Source: Hygrocybe punicea (taxonomy: Eukaryota > Basidiomycota > Agaricomycetes > Agaricales > Hygrophoraceae). Taken from it: a DNA stretch of 64,000 bases. Location: the NCBI GenBank assembly GCA_963556145.1, contig OY744462.1, forward strand, positions 6,572,001 through 6,636,000. The letters are read 5' to 3'. Positions 19,511-28,000 of the stretch are shown here, one piece after another. The notes below the pieces were generated by a model. It made no database searches, was not told where the DNA came from, and worked only from the letters and a program-made list of their open reading frames with translations. The position numbers and the translations under genes were made by a program. The stretch's first letter is position 1; the number at the start of each line of letters is the position of its first letter.

Positions 19511-22500
19511 CTAATAAACGAGGTGATCGGGGTTTACGGGGTGATCGCGTGTGAAAGAAGAAGGAAGCAACGAAAAACGATGAGGAGTAGAAATGTCATA
19601 ATCATGTGAAAGGGCGGCGGAGGGGATAGGCGATGGAAGGTGATAGTAATGTAAGATAGGGAAAGCGTACGGACAGACTTTGACACGGGTGTTGAAGTCG
19701 GAATTGCCAATGCCTTTGACGTCGGCAATTACGGCAGGGGCAATGATTGGGGGGGTGATTTCGATGATGGCGGTGACGGCGTCGACGGGGGCGGTTTCGT
19801 AAAGATAGGCGTGAGTGATATTAGGAGGAATGATGTATTTTCGGAATTCGTGGTTTTTTGTACGATTGGCGATGAGGGTGGCGTTTTTGGGATATATAGC
19901 AAGTAAAATGGAAGAAGAAGAAAAAGGGAGGATAACGGAAGGGGGAAGAGCAAAAAGGGAACAGAGAGATAAAGAAGATGGAGCTTTGGGATGTAATCTA
20001 TGGAAGTCATTGACGAGATCCTGGCAGTATGTGGTTTCGGATGCCGGGATCCAGGAATCTTCGTCGCGGGGATAATCGAGCCAATGAACTAAGTAATATA
20101 ATTTATTTCGGCGAATACAGGAGTCGAGAATATGTTCTATTTCGTAATGGTCATCATTGTCGATGATTTCGGGGGGAGGTCGAAGATGGTATTTTTGTTG
20201 GATGGGAGAAGAAGGAGGTCGGAATGGGGAGAGGAGAGCGACGTTGAATATGGGGAAGATTTTCCAGGTTTTCGGTAATTTCAGTTTGTACGATGAAGAA
20301 CCGATTTTGTCGAGAACGGTAAACGGACCGAATTGCTGATTATCGAGCTTTTTGCTAGGTCGATCTGTGGTTAAATTCTTTCCGTTTAGCCAGACTTTGT
20401 CACCAGGGGAAAAGACAATTTTCTTGACATGACTGTCATACTTATCCTTCATTGTTTGCTTCGTGACATCCGCTATTTCGCCGATCTTTTGTTGTATCGT
20501 TTTCATTCGTGTAATGAAATCATGAACGGCTTCGTTTGCGATGGGTGTGTGTATGTCAGGTACGAGGCCTGTCCACGGATGTTGTCCCTGTGTTGCAAAG
20601 AAGGGGGAAGTTTTGATGGCGGAAGATTCGCGATTGGCTAATGCAAATTCTGCGAGGGCAAGCCATTCATGCCAATCGTCTTGTCGGTAATTGGTGAAGA
20701 ATCGAAGGAAAATTTCGAGTTCTTGGTTCATTCGTTCCGTTTGTCCATCAGCACGTGGATGATATGCTGTCGTTGGGCGTCCTTTGATACCAATCAGGGA
20801 ATATAATTCGGTGATAAACCGTGAGATGAAAACAGAACCGCGATCGGAGATGACAAAGCGTGGCATGCCAAAACGCTTGAAGACATGATCACGGAATAGT
20901 CGTGCCCATCCTTCCGAAGTCAATGTCGTATTTGTGGCAATAAATATGGGATGTTTCGAGCGCTTATCGACAACAACCAGAATGGCGTCAAAGCCATGTG
21001 ACTCTGGTAGGGGACCAATCATGTCGACAGAAATTGTATGCCAGTTATAGGGTGGTACGTCATGTGGGAAAAGTTGTCCAAGTTGTTTTCCACGTCGTGG
21101 TTTATTCTGTTGACATCCCGTACAACCATTGATATAACGTTCCACATCTTCGCGTATAGTTGGCCATGTTGTTGTCCGTGAAATCAACTCGATTGTTTTG
21201 TCACGGCCGGGATGACCGGCGGTGGGATTGTCATGATGGAGGGCAATAATGTTATCGTTCGTAGGAGAAGTGTGCAATATTTGTCGGATTGCTTGTTCTG
21301 GTGGGATAAACAATGAGTTAGGAAGACCAATCATACCTTTATTATCCATTTCTTTTGGCTTGTGATCAACATGTCGGGAAAGGAGGTCGGCTTTTTTGTT
21401 TTGAGATCCTTTTCTATACAACAAGCGGAAATTGTAATCTTGCAAGAATGCAATCCATCGTGTTTGTCGCCTTGTGAGGTCTTGTGGTTTTCGGTAATAT
21501 TCAAGATTTCGATGATCGGTGAAAACATCAACCTGTTCTTTTGCTCCGAGAAGGAAGTGACGCCATTCCTCAAAACTTCGTATGATTGCGAGCAATTCCT
21601 TGTCGAAGATTTGATAGTTACGTTCTGCTGGTGACATTGTCGTCGACATATATGCGACAGGCCGAAAAAGTCCATCGGATTGTTCTTGTGACAAAATAGC
21701 ACCTATGGCATAATCGGAGGCATCACATTCAATGATGAATTTCTTATCGGGTACGGGTAGGACAAGGATAGGATCGGTTGTGATGATTGTCTTCAATCGA
21801 TCGAATGCGTTCTGTTGTTCTTCTGTCCAATCCCATTTTGCTTTTCCTGTTAACCTATGTAGAGGAGCAGCGATTTGGGAAAAGTTTTCGACGAAACGAC
21901 GATAGAAATTCAGAAAACCGATAAACCGTTGTAATTCGGTGAGATTTGTAGGAACTGGCCAAGCCGTAATTGCGTTGGTTTTAACGGGATCCATTTGGAC
22001 TTGTCCTTCACCAACGATAAGGCCGAGATAGTCGACTTTTGGTTTATCGAATGTACATTTCTTGGGTTTCAGGAATAAGTTGTTTTCCCGAAAGATCTTC
22101 AGGACTTGTTTCGTGCGTTGTTGATTTTCCTCCAGTGATTTTGAGAAGATCAGGATGTCATCCATGTACACCAAAAGCCAGCCTTCGCGGATTTCATAAC
22201 GAAAGACATGGTTCATCAGCCGTTGGAACGTTGGTGGTGAATTCTTCAACCCGAAGAACATCACAGTTGGTTCAAAAAGACCTTTTGGGGTTAGGAAAGC
22301 AGCTTTGTGTTCATCGCCTTCTTTGATCCGAACATTATTGAAACCCCACCGAACATCGAGTTTTGTGAAGAATTTTGCTTCAGCAAGTTGATTGATGATG
22401 TCGTTAATCAATGGTAATGGATACTTGTCATCGACCGTCCATGAATTTAACCAGCGGTAGTCCTGTATTGGTCGTCGTTCGGCAGCGTCCTTCTTCAATA

Positions 22501-23803
22501 CAAAGAAGAAAGGGGATGCATAAGGTGATTTTGACGGTCGAATTCGTCCTGTTTTGAGATTGTCATCGAGAAACTTGTTGAGGTCTTGTTTTTCAATAGG
22601 AGATAACGGATATAGCTTGCAGTCGTGGTGGTCTGGTGCATCCGGCTTCAGGGTAATTGCATGATCCCAAGGTTTCCGTGCTGGTAACTCATCAAAACCA
22701 GAGGGTTCGAAAACATCGCGATATTCATGATACGTTTTGGGGACTAGTTCTTCGAACGATTTCTCCTTCTGTTGTTTCTGTGCTTTAATCGCGAGTTCTG
22801 TTGACTTGGTCATGAATGAACAAAAATGCGCTGGGCTCATCGTTTCTTCCATCACTTGATCGAACCAAAGTGGTCGTTCCCAGACCACAGTATTGAATTC
22901 GGTTGACCGTATCGTTGATGGTTTGCCACAGCCCGAAAGACATCGCGAGAACTTGATCTCGTTTTCGCGCCAATCAATTTCTGGGTTATGTTTTCTGAGC
23001 CAGTCGTATCCGAGGAAGATGTCCATTTTCGCTAACGTTGTTACCGCGAAACGAAGTAATTCTTGATGATCCCCAAGTCGCATTTGCAACTCGCAATATT
23101 CAGTGATCTGTCCTGTTTTCGGTTGTGTCCCATCGCTCATATACGAATTAAACGGGTTCACGTATGGCTTCGTGGGAATGTTATGTGCTTTAACGTAGCC
23201 GATATCGATTGCACAGATCGTACAACCACAATCGATCAAACCGGTCATGGGATATTGACGACCATCTTGAGTGACCGAGACAAAACCATGAACGAGTAAC
23301 GCCATACGGAGTTCAGAATCTTTCTGTGTTACTGCTCGTATTGGTTCGAGAGTTCGTGGTTCTTGTGGCGAATCCTGAGGCATGTTTTGTGCCAACCATT
23401 GAACTGCTTCGTCAATCGAACGACGATTGAGAGAAAGTACCAGACCCGGTGAAATCTTCTCGGTCCATTGACCGTATACATCATAATCAAGCAGGAGGTC
23501 GAGGGCATAACTCATTGTGGTCGATCGGATAGCCACAATCGTTTCCATGGCATTGAATTCGGATTCGACCGTTGTTTTCTTCTTCGTTGTTTTGTCTTCA
23601 TCAGCTGTAACATGGGTATCTTGCCACGTGTTACTTTCCTGTTTCGGCCTTGTTTCTGGTTGTTCTTTTGGTTGTTGTCTCAGGTCATTGCGGAGGTCTT
23701 TGAGTTTAGAAAATACACCATTAAATTGTTTGCATACGTGTACATCTTTCTCGAGTTGTGCGATCATGGCCTCCTGTGCTTCACGTCGCTTCCTTAAAAA
23801 CCC
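19511..23803 (-). CDS. Element 2 pol: protease, RT, RNase H, integrase, chromodomain, ASCH-like domain
   Basis: 1,418 residues from the internal ATG at 23767; the frame is open back to the shifty site at 23803. Protease active-site region D-C-G at 179-181 (usually D-S/T-G). RT aspartate in KLDVRWG (481) and YMDD at 534-537. RNase H CDASD near 681-685. Integrase HHCC (His 843-851, Cys 882/885) and DDE at D915, D975 and E1011. Chromodomain about 1207-1260 (HYEIEHILDSC...YYLVHWLDYP...W). After it comes a non-standard tail: about 1286-1383 has LLAIYPKNATLIANRTKNHE, FRKYIIP, AYLYETAPVDAVTAIIEI and GIGNSDFN...YAFPILHYY, which I read as ASCH/PUA-like. It makes the enzymes for reverse transcription and integration; the chromodomain probably guides integration to marked chromatin. 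No stop or frameshift was seen. Confidence 0.95.
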   Translation of the reverse strand, partial: GFLRKRREAQEAMIAQLEKDVHVCKQFNGVFSKLKDLRNDLRQQPKEQPETRPKQESNTWQDTHVTADEDKTTKKKTTVESEFNAMETIVAIRSTTMSYALDLLLDYDVYGQWTEKISPGLVLSLNRRSIDEAVQWLAQNMPQDSPQEPRTLEPIRAVTQKDSELRMALLVHGFVSVTQDGRQYPMTGLIDCGCTICAIDIGYVKAHNIPTKPYVNPFNSYMSDGTQPKTGQITEYCELQMRLGDHQELLRFAVTTLAKMDIFLGYDWLRKHNPEIDWRENEIKFSRCLSGCGKPSTIRSTEFNTVVWERPLWFDQVMEETMSPAHFCSFMTKSTELAIKAQKQQKEKSFEELVPKTYHEYRDVFEPSGFDELPARKPWDHAITLKPDAPDHHDCKLYPLSPIEKQDLNKFLDDNLKTGRIRPSKSPYASPFFFVLKKDAAERRPIQDYRWLNSWTVDDKYPLPLINDIINQLAEAKFFTKLDVRWGFNNVRIKEGDEHKAAFLTPKGLFEPTVMFFGLKNSPPTFQRLMNHVFRYEIREGWLLVYMDDILIFSKSLEENQQRTKQVLKIFRENNLFLKPKKCTFDKPKVDYLGLIVGEGQVQMDPVKTNAITAWPVPTNLTELQRFIGFLNFYRRFVENFSQIAAPLHRLTGKAKWDWTEEQQNAFDRLKTIITTDPILVLPVPDKKFIIECDASDYAIGAILSQEQSDGLFRPVAYMSTTMSPAERNYQIFDKELLAIIRSFEEWRHFLLGAKEQVDVFTDHRNLEYYRKPQDLTRRQTRWIAFLQDYNFRLLYRKGSQNKKADLLSRHVDHKPKEMDNKGMIGLPNSLFIPPEQAIRQILHTSPTNDNIIALHHDNPTAGHPGRDKTIELISRTTTWPTIREDVERYINGCTGCQQNKPRRGKQLGQLFPHDVPPYNWHTISVDMIGPLPESHGFDAILVVVDKRSKHPIFIATNTTLTSEGWARLFRDHVFKRFGMPRFVISDRGSVFISRFITELYSLIGIKGRPTTAYHPRADGQTERMNQELEIFLRFFTNYRQDDWHEWLALAEFALANRESSAIKTSPFFATQGQHPWTGLVPDIHTPIANEAVHDFITRMKTIQQKIGEIADVTKQTMKDKYDSHVKKIVFSPGDKVWLNGKNLTTDRPSKKLDNQQFGPFTVLDKIGSSSYKLKLPKTWKIFPIFNVALLSPFRPPSSPIQQKYHLRPPPEIIDNDDHYEIEHILDSCIRRNKLYYLVHWLDYPRDEDSWIPASETTYCQDLVNDFHRLHPKAPSSLSLCSLFALPPSVILPFSSSSILLAIYPKNATLIANRTKNHEFRKYIIPPNITHAYLYETAPVDAVTAIIEITPPIIAPAVIADVKGIGNSDFNTRVKVCPYAFPILHYYHLPSPIPSAALSHDYDISTPHRFSLLPSSFTRDHPVNPDHLVY
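23794..23803 (-). promoter_or_regulatory. Predicted -1 frameshift site GGGTTTT overlapping gag stop TAA
   Basis: On the minus strand GGGTTTT (23803-23797) runs directly into TAA (23796-23794). The gag frame reads GAG GGT TTT TAA. A -1 slip at G GGT TTT gives GGG TTT TTA AGG, which is open through the pol ATG. The heptamer fits X XXY YYZ exactly and is the type used by luteoviruses. No downstream pseudoknot was computed. Confidence 0.8.
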
Positions 23804-24807
23804 TCTTGCTTCAACTTCATCGCTGCCAACTCATCCATCAATGCGGCAATCCGAGCGTCTTTGCCATCGTCTTGTTGTTGCCTCGGAGTTTGTTGAACGG
23901 TTTCCATAGAACGAATCTGTTGCCATCCTTGTTGTTCCGGACAGTTGCGCGAGATGTGTCCGGGTTGTCGACATTTAAAACAGATTCCTTTTTTCATGAA
24001 ATCCAACCGTTGTTCGTCCGTCAAACGAGTAAACGTTTGCTGTCGAGGTTGCGTTCGTCGTGTATCGACGTCCATTGGGACAGATTCCGACTGTGGACGA
24101 GGTGTTGATGTTTGTTGTGGCCGGGGAGTTGTCGATGCGGTTGCTGTGTTTGGATTGTATCGTGTTTTTACGGGTGAGTTCATGGATCGTATCTGATCCT
24201 GACGGCGTCGCCATTGTTGGTCCAATTGAACCGTCTGCGTACGCCATTCTTCGACAGTGGTTGGGATCTTCATACCGGTATAGATCTGGTCGATCAGTGG
24301 TTTGTTCATATGTAGTTCGACGAGTTGAATGAGATAATTATCATTCAAGATTTCGCCGAGTCCAGCGATGCGTCGGAGAGTGTCAAACTCAATCCAAAAC
24401 TCATCGGCTGTCATTTTTCCTTGACGCAGGTCGTTCAGCTTCGTCAATGCGTCCTTCTTCTGATCCGGTTTCTCGAAGTGCCGTTTGAATTCCTTGGTGA
24501 AGTCCTCCAGGGATCCGAAGTTGATGGGGGAGTGCTGTAGGGCAATGTCGACGTACTCGTCTGCCCATCGTCCAGCGAGTCCGCCTTGCAGGTACGAAAG
24601 GATAAAAAGGATTTGTTTTTCTTCACTGTCGAATGCAGCTCTGTTTGCACGGATGTAGATGAAGGCACTGCGGAAGAATGTTTTGAATCCTTCTTTGTTC
24701 CCATCGTACTTAGTTGGCGGAGCAATATGAGATTTTGGAGGCGACGGGGCTGCGGGTGCAACAGTGGTGGTGTCTTGGGTTTCGTGGTTCTCTTCGGTGT
24801 CTGACAT
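23794..24807 (-). CDS. Element 2 gag (capsid-nucleocapsid)
   Basis: 337 residues from ATG 24807. Capsid core about 35-175 in the Retrotrans_gag style (FLSYLQGGLAGRWADEY; FTKEFKRHFEKPDQKKDALT; DEFWIEFDTL). Residues about 210-260 are Pro/Gln/Thr-rich. A single CCHC knuckle follows (CFKCRQPGHISRNC, C-x2-C-x4-H-x4-C). The C-terminus is helical and ends exactly on the frameshift site into pol. It is expected to form the virus-like particle and bind genomic RNA. The frame is undamaged. Confidence 0.95.
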   Translation of the reverse strand: MSDTEENHETQDTTTVAPAAPSPPKSHIAPPTKYDGNKEGFKTFFRSAFIYIRANRAAFDSEEKQILFILSYLQGGLAGRWADEYVDIALQHSPINFGSLEDFTKEFKRHFEKPDQKKDALTKLNDLRQGKMTADEFWIEFDTLRRIAGLGEILNDNYLIQLVELHMNKPLIDQIYTGMKIPTTVEEWRTQTVQLDQQWRRRQDQIRSMNSPVKTRYNPNTATASTTPRPQQTSTPRPQSESVPMDVDTRRTQPRQQTFTRLTDEQRLDFMKKGICFKCRQPGHISRNCPEQQGWQQIRSMETVQQTPRQQQDDGKDARIAALMDELAAMKLKQEGF

Positions 24808-25063
24808 TCTGGTTTGGGTTTGGAATTGAGATTGATGGTGAGAAGTAGTTGTTGGAGGAGGAAATGATGACGAGGGGAAAGGCGCGGTTCGGACACTAGT
24901 CTGTGTTGCGACGTATTGGTCGAAGTCGTCGTCAGAGGAATCTGACGTTTCGGGTGCGAGATGATATTCGTCGTCTCGTTCTGAATCTGGAGTTCGGTAT
25001 CGTCGGGGTTCCAGGATGTCTTGGTTGGTTTATTGTCGAGAGAGTAGAGAAAGTTTAGTATTA
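24808..25063 (-). promoter_or_regulatory. 5' leader of element 2
   Basis: 256-bp untranslated leader between the 5' LTR and the gag ATG, where packaging and priming signals would lie. The sequence next to the LTR is TAATACTAAACTTTC, which lacks the usual TGG of a tRNA primer site. An alternative minus-strand frame is open across the leader and part of gag; it has no recognisable domain. Confidence 0.55.
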
Positions 25064-25629
25064 TGTTACGGATCGCTGTTCTTATAATGGCGAACTCCGG
25101 CAACAATAAACCAAACGAGGATGTGTTTATAGAAGAAAGCGAGTACAAACGGGTAAAGGAAGAGAGGTATCTGGGTTTCGTGGTAGCGATCGGGGGAAGA
25201 GTAGCTATACTAAACTTAAGGATACTGACTACGAATGTCAATGATTATATACTGGTGAACAACTTCAGGGTCAGCTTCTTCGTCATGCGTGGCTGCGTGG
25301 AGGATAAGCTCTGGGATGAACGGCGTCTTGCTTGGCTTCGTGGTCTATACATTTTGGGGTGCCAACGAGGTGGCCAACGGCTGTGTTGCAGGTCCGGTGT
25401 CAGCAGACAGCTGATCCGATGATTGTGTTGCACGGTATTATTGAGTGCTTGAATCAACGTGTATGATGTATCGGCGGTGATCGGTTGATGAGGGTAATCA
25501 TGAGGATTGGGATACCGTCGTTGGTTGTCTTTGACGATGTTCTGGACCCAGGTTATGATATTGTCTTGTGACGTCGAGTCAGGGACGTCGGGGTCGGAAG
25601 CGGGGGTTAAATCGGGGTAAAACGTAACA
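25064..25629 (-). repeat. 5' LTR of element 2
   Basis: 566 bp, 560 identical to the 3' LTR. Differences are at 25088, 25273, 25288, 25312, 25351 and 25531 (about), each a CpG against TpG or CpA. TSD CTCAT follows at 25630-25634. Confidence 0.95.
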
Positions 25630-25634
25630 CTCAT

Positions 25635-26186
25635 ACAGGCAGGTATATAAGCTGTCAGGACAAAGGAAGAGAGATGAAAGGATGATACTAAAAGGAGATA
25701 TGTGAGATAAAAGGCATATAGAAGAAAGGATAGGTAGGGAGAACAATAAATGAATATAGAGAACAAAGAGAACAAAGGAAATACTTCAAAGTGCGATAAC
25801 TAAATATCTCCGAAGTCACAGAAGATCACAATAGTCGTGATGTGATCAGAAGGTCAAAAAGTGGTAAGTCGCATCAAATCACAAGGAATCACAAAATATA
25901 TAAAATCGGAGCTCAGGATGGCTGAGTGTGTATCATCGTTTTGATTCACATAGTTATGTTTTACCTGTCAGATTCATTAGAATAATATAAAAAACTCAAT
26001 GAAAAAGAGAAACTTACCTCTGCTGGTGTTGGTTGAGTGACGTGTTGAAGCTCGCATCAACCGCGTGACTTACAAGTCACGGGTAACCCATCGTGGGTAT
26101 GGGTATAGCCACAGGTCACAAAAGTGTGACCCGGACCTGAACCCATGGCTTACCTGCGGGTTTACCCATACCTGTGCCATTCACTA
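25635..26186. mobile_element. hAT-like non-autonomous element, right fragment
   Basis: Continuation of 17871-18477 after element 2. The right end (about 26050-26186, with GTCACGGGTAACCC, GCGGGTTTACCC and the final CCATTCACTA) matches the right end of the hAT element at 41464. The left TIR was not found, so the copy is truncated. Confidence 0.55.
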
Positions 26187-26887
26187 TCACTGCCCCTGCC
26201 TGCCAGATTATATATCAAATTTACTATTTCATCACTGTTACAATTCTACACAGCCACTGTCCTTTTCTTTCTTTTGCCTTCTTGTTTTGTTCCTTGTTTT
26301 GTTCTTCCTTTGTAATCACCTATACACTCTCATTTATTCCCACATTCCCATTCATTTTTCAGGCAATGTGCTTTGTGCTTATTCTCTTCTTCCCTTTCTT
26401 CTAGGACAATCCCAACCAATCCCCACATGACCTTGCTGTACTCAAATAGTCCCCTTGCTGACAGACATCACTTTCATTATCTTTTGCTGTATGACACATG
26501 TCACAACAATTGACTTTCCTGGATATATGGTTTCCATGTTGGTATCCTATACCAACCATCATCCACCTCATCAATTCAATGACATCTCTTACCTGCATGC
26601 TAGGCTAGTGACTGCCCTTCATTCTCTGGAGCAAGCTCTTTGACAGAAGGGCTAGTCGAGCTGAGTTCGAATTGGCCCACAGCGCGGAAATTCACCCAAA
26701 AAGGAATCCACGTGATTAAACAAATAAACTATAATACATGATTTGTACTTGGCAACCCGGATTTAGTTTATTAAATTTATTATACCATCAAAGTGCAAAT
26801 TAATAGATTAGCCTATTTCCCTGTCTGGTGCTATCAAGCTCAAAACTACAGGACCCACGCTGGCGCACTCTTTAATGCTCGTAAAAT

Positions 26888-27847
26888 ATGGCAGAAAACT
26901 CCTTGATACCAGGTCTTCAATTCCCCAGTCTCTCGGATTTAGTAAATTATGCCATACCTCTCATTCGTGCTTTGGAGCTGGCCCCCTTGACCAAATTATT
27001 CCAAGATCTCATCCCCCCTCACCTCTGTCCATCTGAAAATTTCACGAACTCTCTAAATGACAAGGAGCACTGCAATGTCTTTCTAGCTTGTATCCTGGTG
27101 TTTTTACTGTCTTTCAGAAAAGTTGTACCTCGGGTCTTCCAGCTGGAGGCTGTTCTCGGTGCATTATCTGGCCGCCATGGTATCATTGCTTCCGAAACAG
27201 GGTCTGGGAAAACTCTGATCATGATCATGCTCTTGTTGCTGCACCCGATAGAACTCTGTATTCTAATTGTACCACTCAAAAGACTTCAACAGGCCCAATT
27301 GGAGGCATTCTATTCATACGGTATCAAGAGTGTCGTAATTAATGAAGATACCTCTGACGATCCGGCCCTTTGGATTGTCAGGTTTAGTCCTGTTACAGAT
27401 ATACTTACTGCTTATATTTGTTCTGACATCCAGGATATCGGCCAAGGGTTGTATACCAACATAATAATGACAATGGAACAGCTCAGTATCTTCGATGCGC
27501 ATATGACACGATTCGCTAAGCTACTGCGTGCCTGGGACTGCAAGTTCATCAATTCCATCAGCAGGCTCGAGATCGACGAACTACATACCATGTATACAGC
27601 TGGCATGATGAGTCTCCAGAGAGATGCCAGGTCTACCGCAGCTTCAATGCTCAAGAGGGGAGCTGGGAGTAAAGATCCCAGACTGTACATCAGGAGAGAT
27701 GTCGGGGTGAGAAGTGTTGATGATAGGTGTAGCAAACTGGGGAGAAGCGAAGCCATCTCAAGTGGCAGAATCAGAGGGTTGAGTCAGGGAGTTATTGGGG
27801 TCAAACGAATTGGCAAACGTCCAAGAAGTGCCCGGTGGTGGGATTAA
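26888..27847 (+). pseudogene. Captured RecQ-type DExH helicase fragment
   Basis: ORF of 319 residues inside the Pack-MULE. QLEAVLGALSGRHG (85-98) is a Q-motif-like segment. Walker A is ASETGSGKT (101-109). MTMEQLSIF (194-202) is a motif Ib/Ic-like part. DELH (230-233) is the Walker B/DExH motif. The similarity stops soon after residue 240, and helicase motifs III-VI and any RecQ C-terminal region are absent; the last 80 residues are antisense to another captured piece. It could only give a truncated ATPase domain. Basidiomycete genomes often have RecQ-like helicases in repeat-rich regions; the donor was not identified. Confidence 0.75.
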
Positions 27848-28000
27848 TGGAAGATGATCAGGTGGAATGTTAGTAGACGATTTCGGATGGTGAACAAAGC
27901 AGAATGGAGCCCCAAGCAAAGGCAAAGGCATTGGTCGGTGAGCGGTTGATTCATTGGGAGCTCGGGCTGACGAGGAGCTGTTGGAACTAGTAGCCATCAA
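27630..28000 (-). pseudogene. Second captured gene fragment, antisense to helicase
   Basis: The minus strand is open from ATG 28000 (MATSSNSSSSARAPNESTA) to about 27630, with one in-frame TGA at 27758. It is Ser/Pro/Asn-rich, with motifs such as PLLGAPFCFVHHPKS and PGTSWTFANSFDP. The family is not recognised. The composition break near 27600-27640 suggests the Pack-MULE cargo is chimeric, from two donors in opposite orientation. Confidence 0.5.

Larger units (their letters stand above)
18483..25629 (-). mobile_element. Element 2: Ty3/Gypsy chromovirus, nearly intact
   Basis: 7,147 bp with two 566-bp LTRs ending TGTTAC/GTAACA, flanked by the 5-bp TSD CTCAT (18478-18482 and 25630-25634). On the minus strand: 5' LTR, leader, gag, pol with chromodomain, ORF3 and 3' LTR. 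The LTRs differ at only six positions, all CpG transitions, so the insertion is the youngest resolvable one here. gag and pol have no internal stops. No TGG-type primer-binding site follows the 5' LTR (the first bases are TAATACTAAAC), so priming may differ from element 1. Confidence 0.97.

Noticed and set aside
24444..25241. 265-aa minus-strand ORF overlapping gag and the 5' LTR of element 2
   Set aside because: It lies out of frame with a well-supported gag and is Ser/Thr/Pro-rich without a domain; more likely a shadow.
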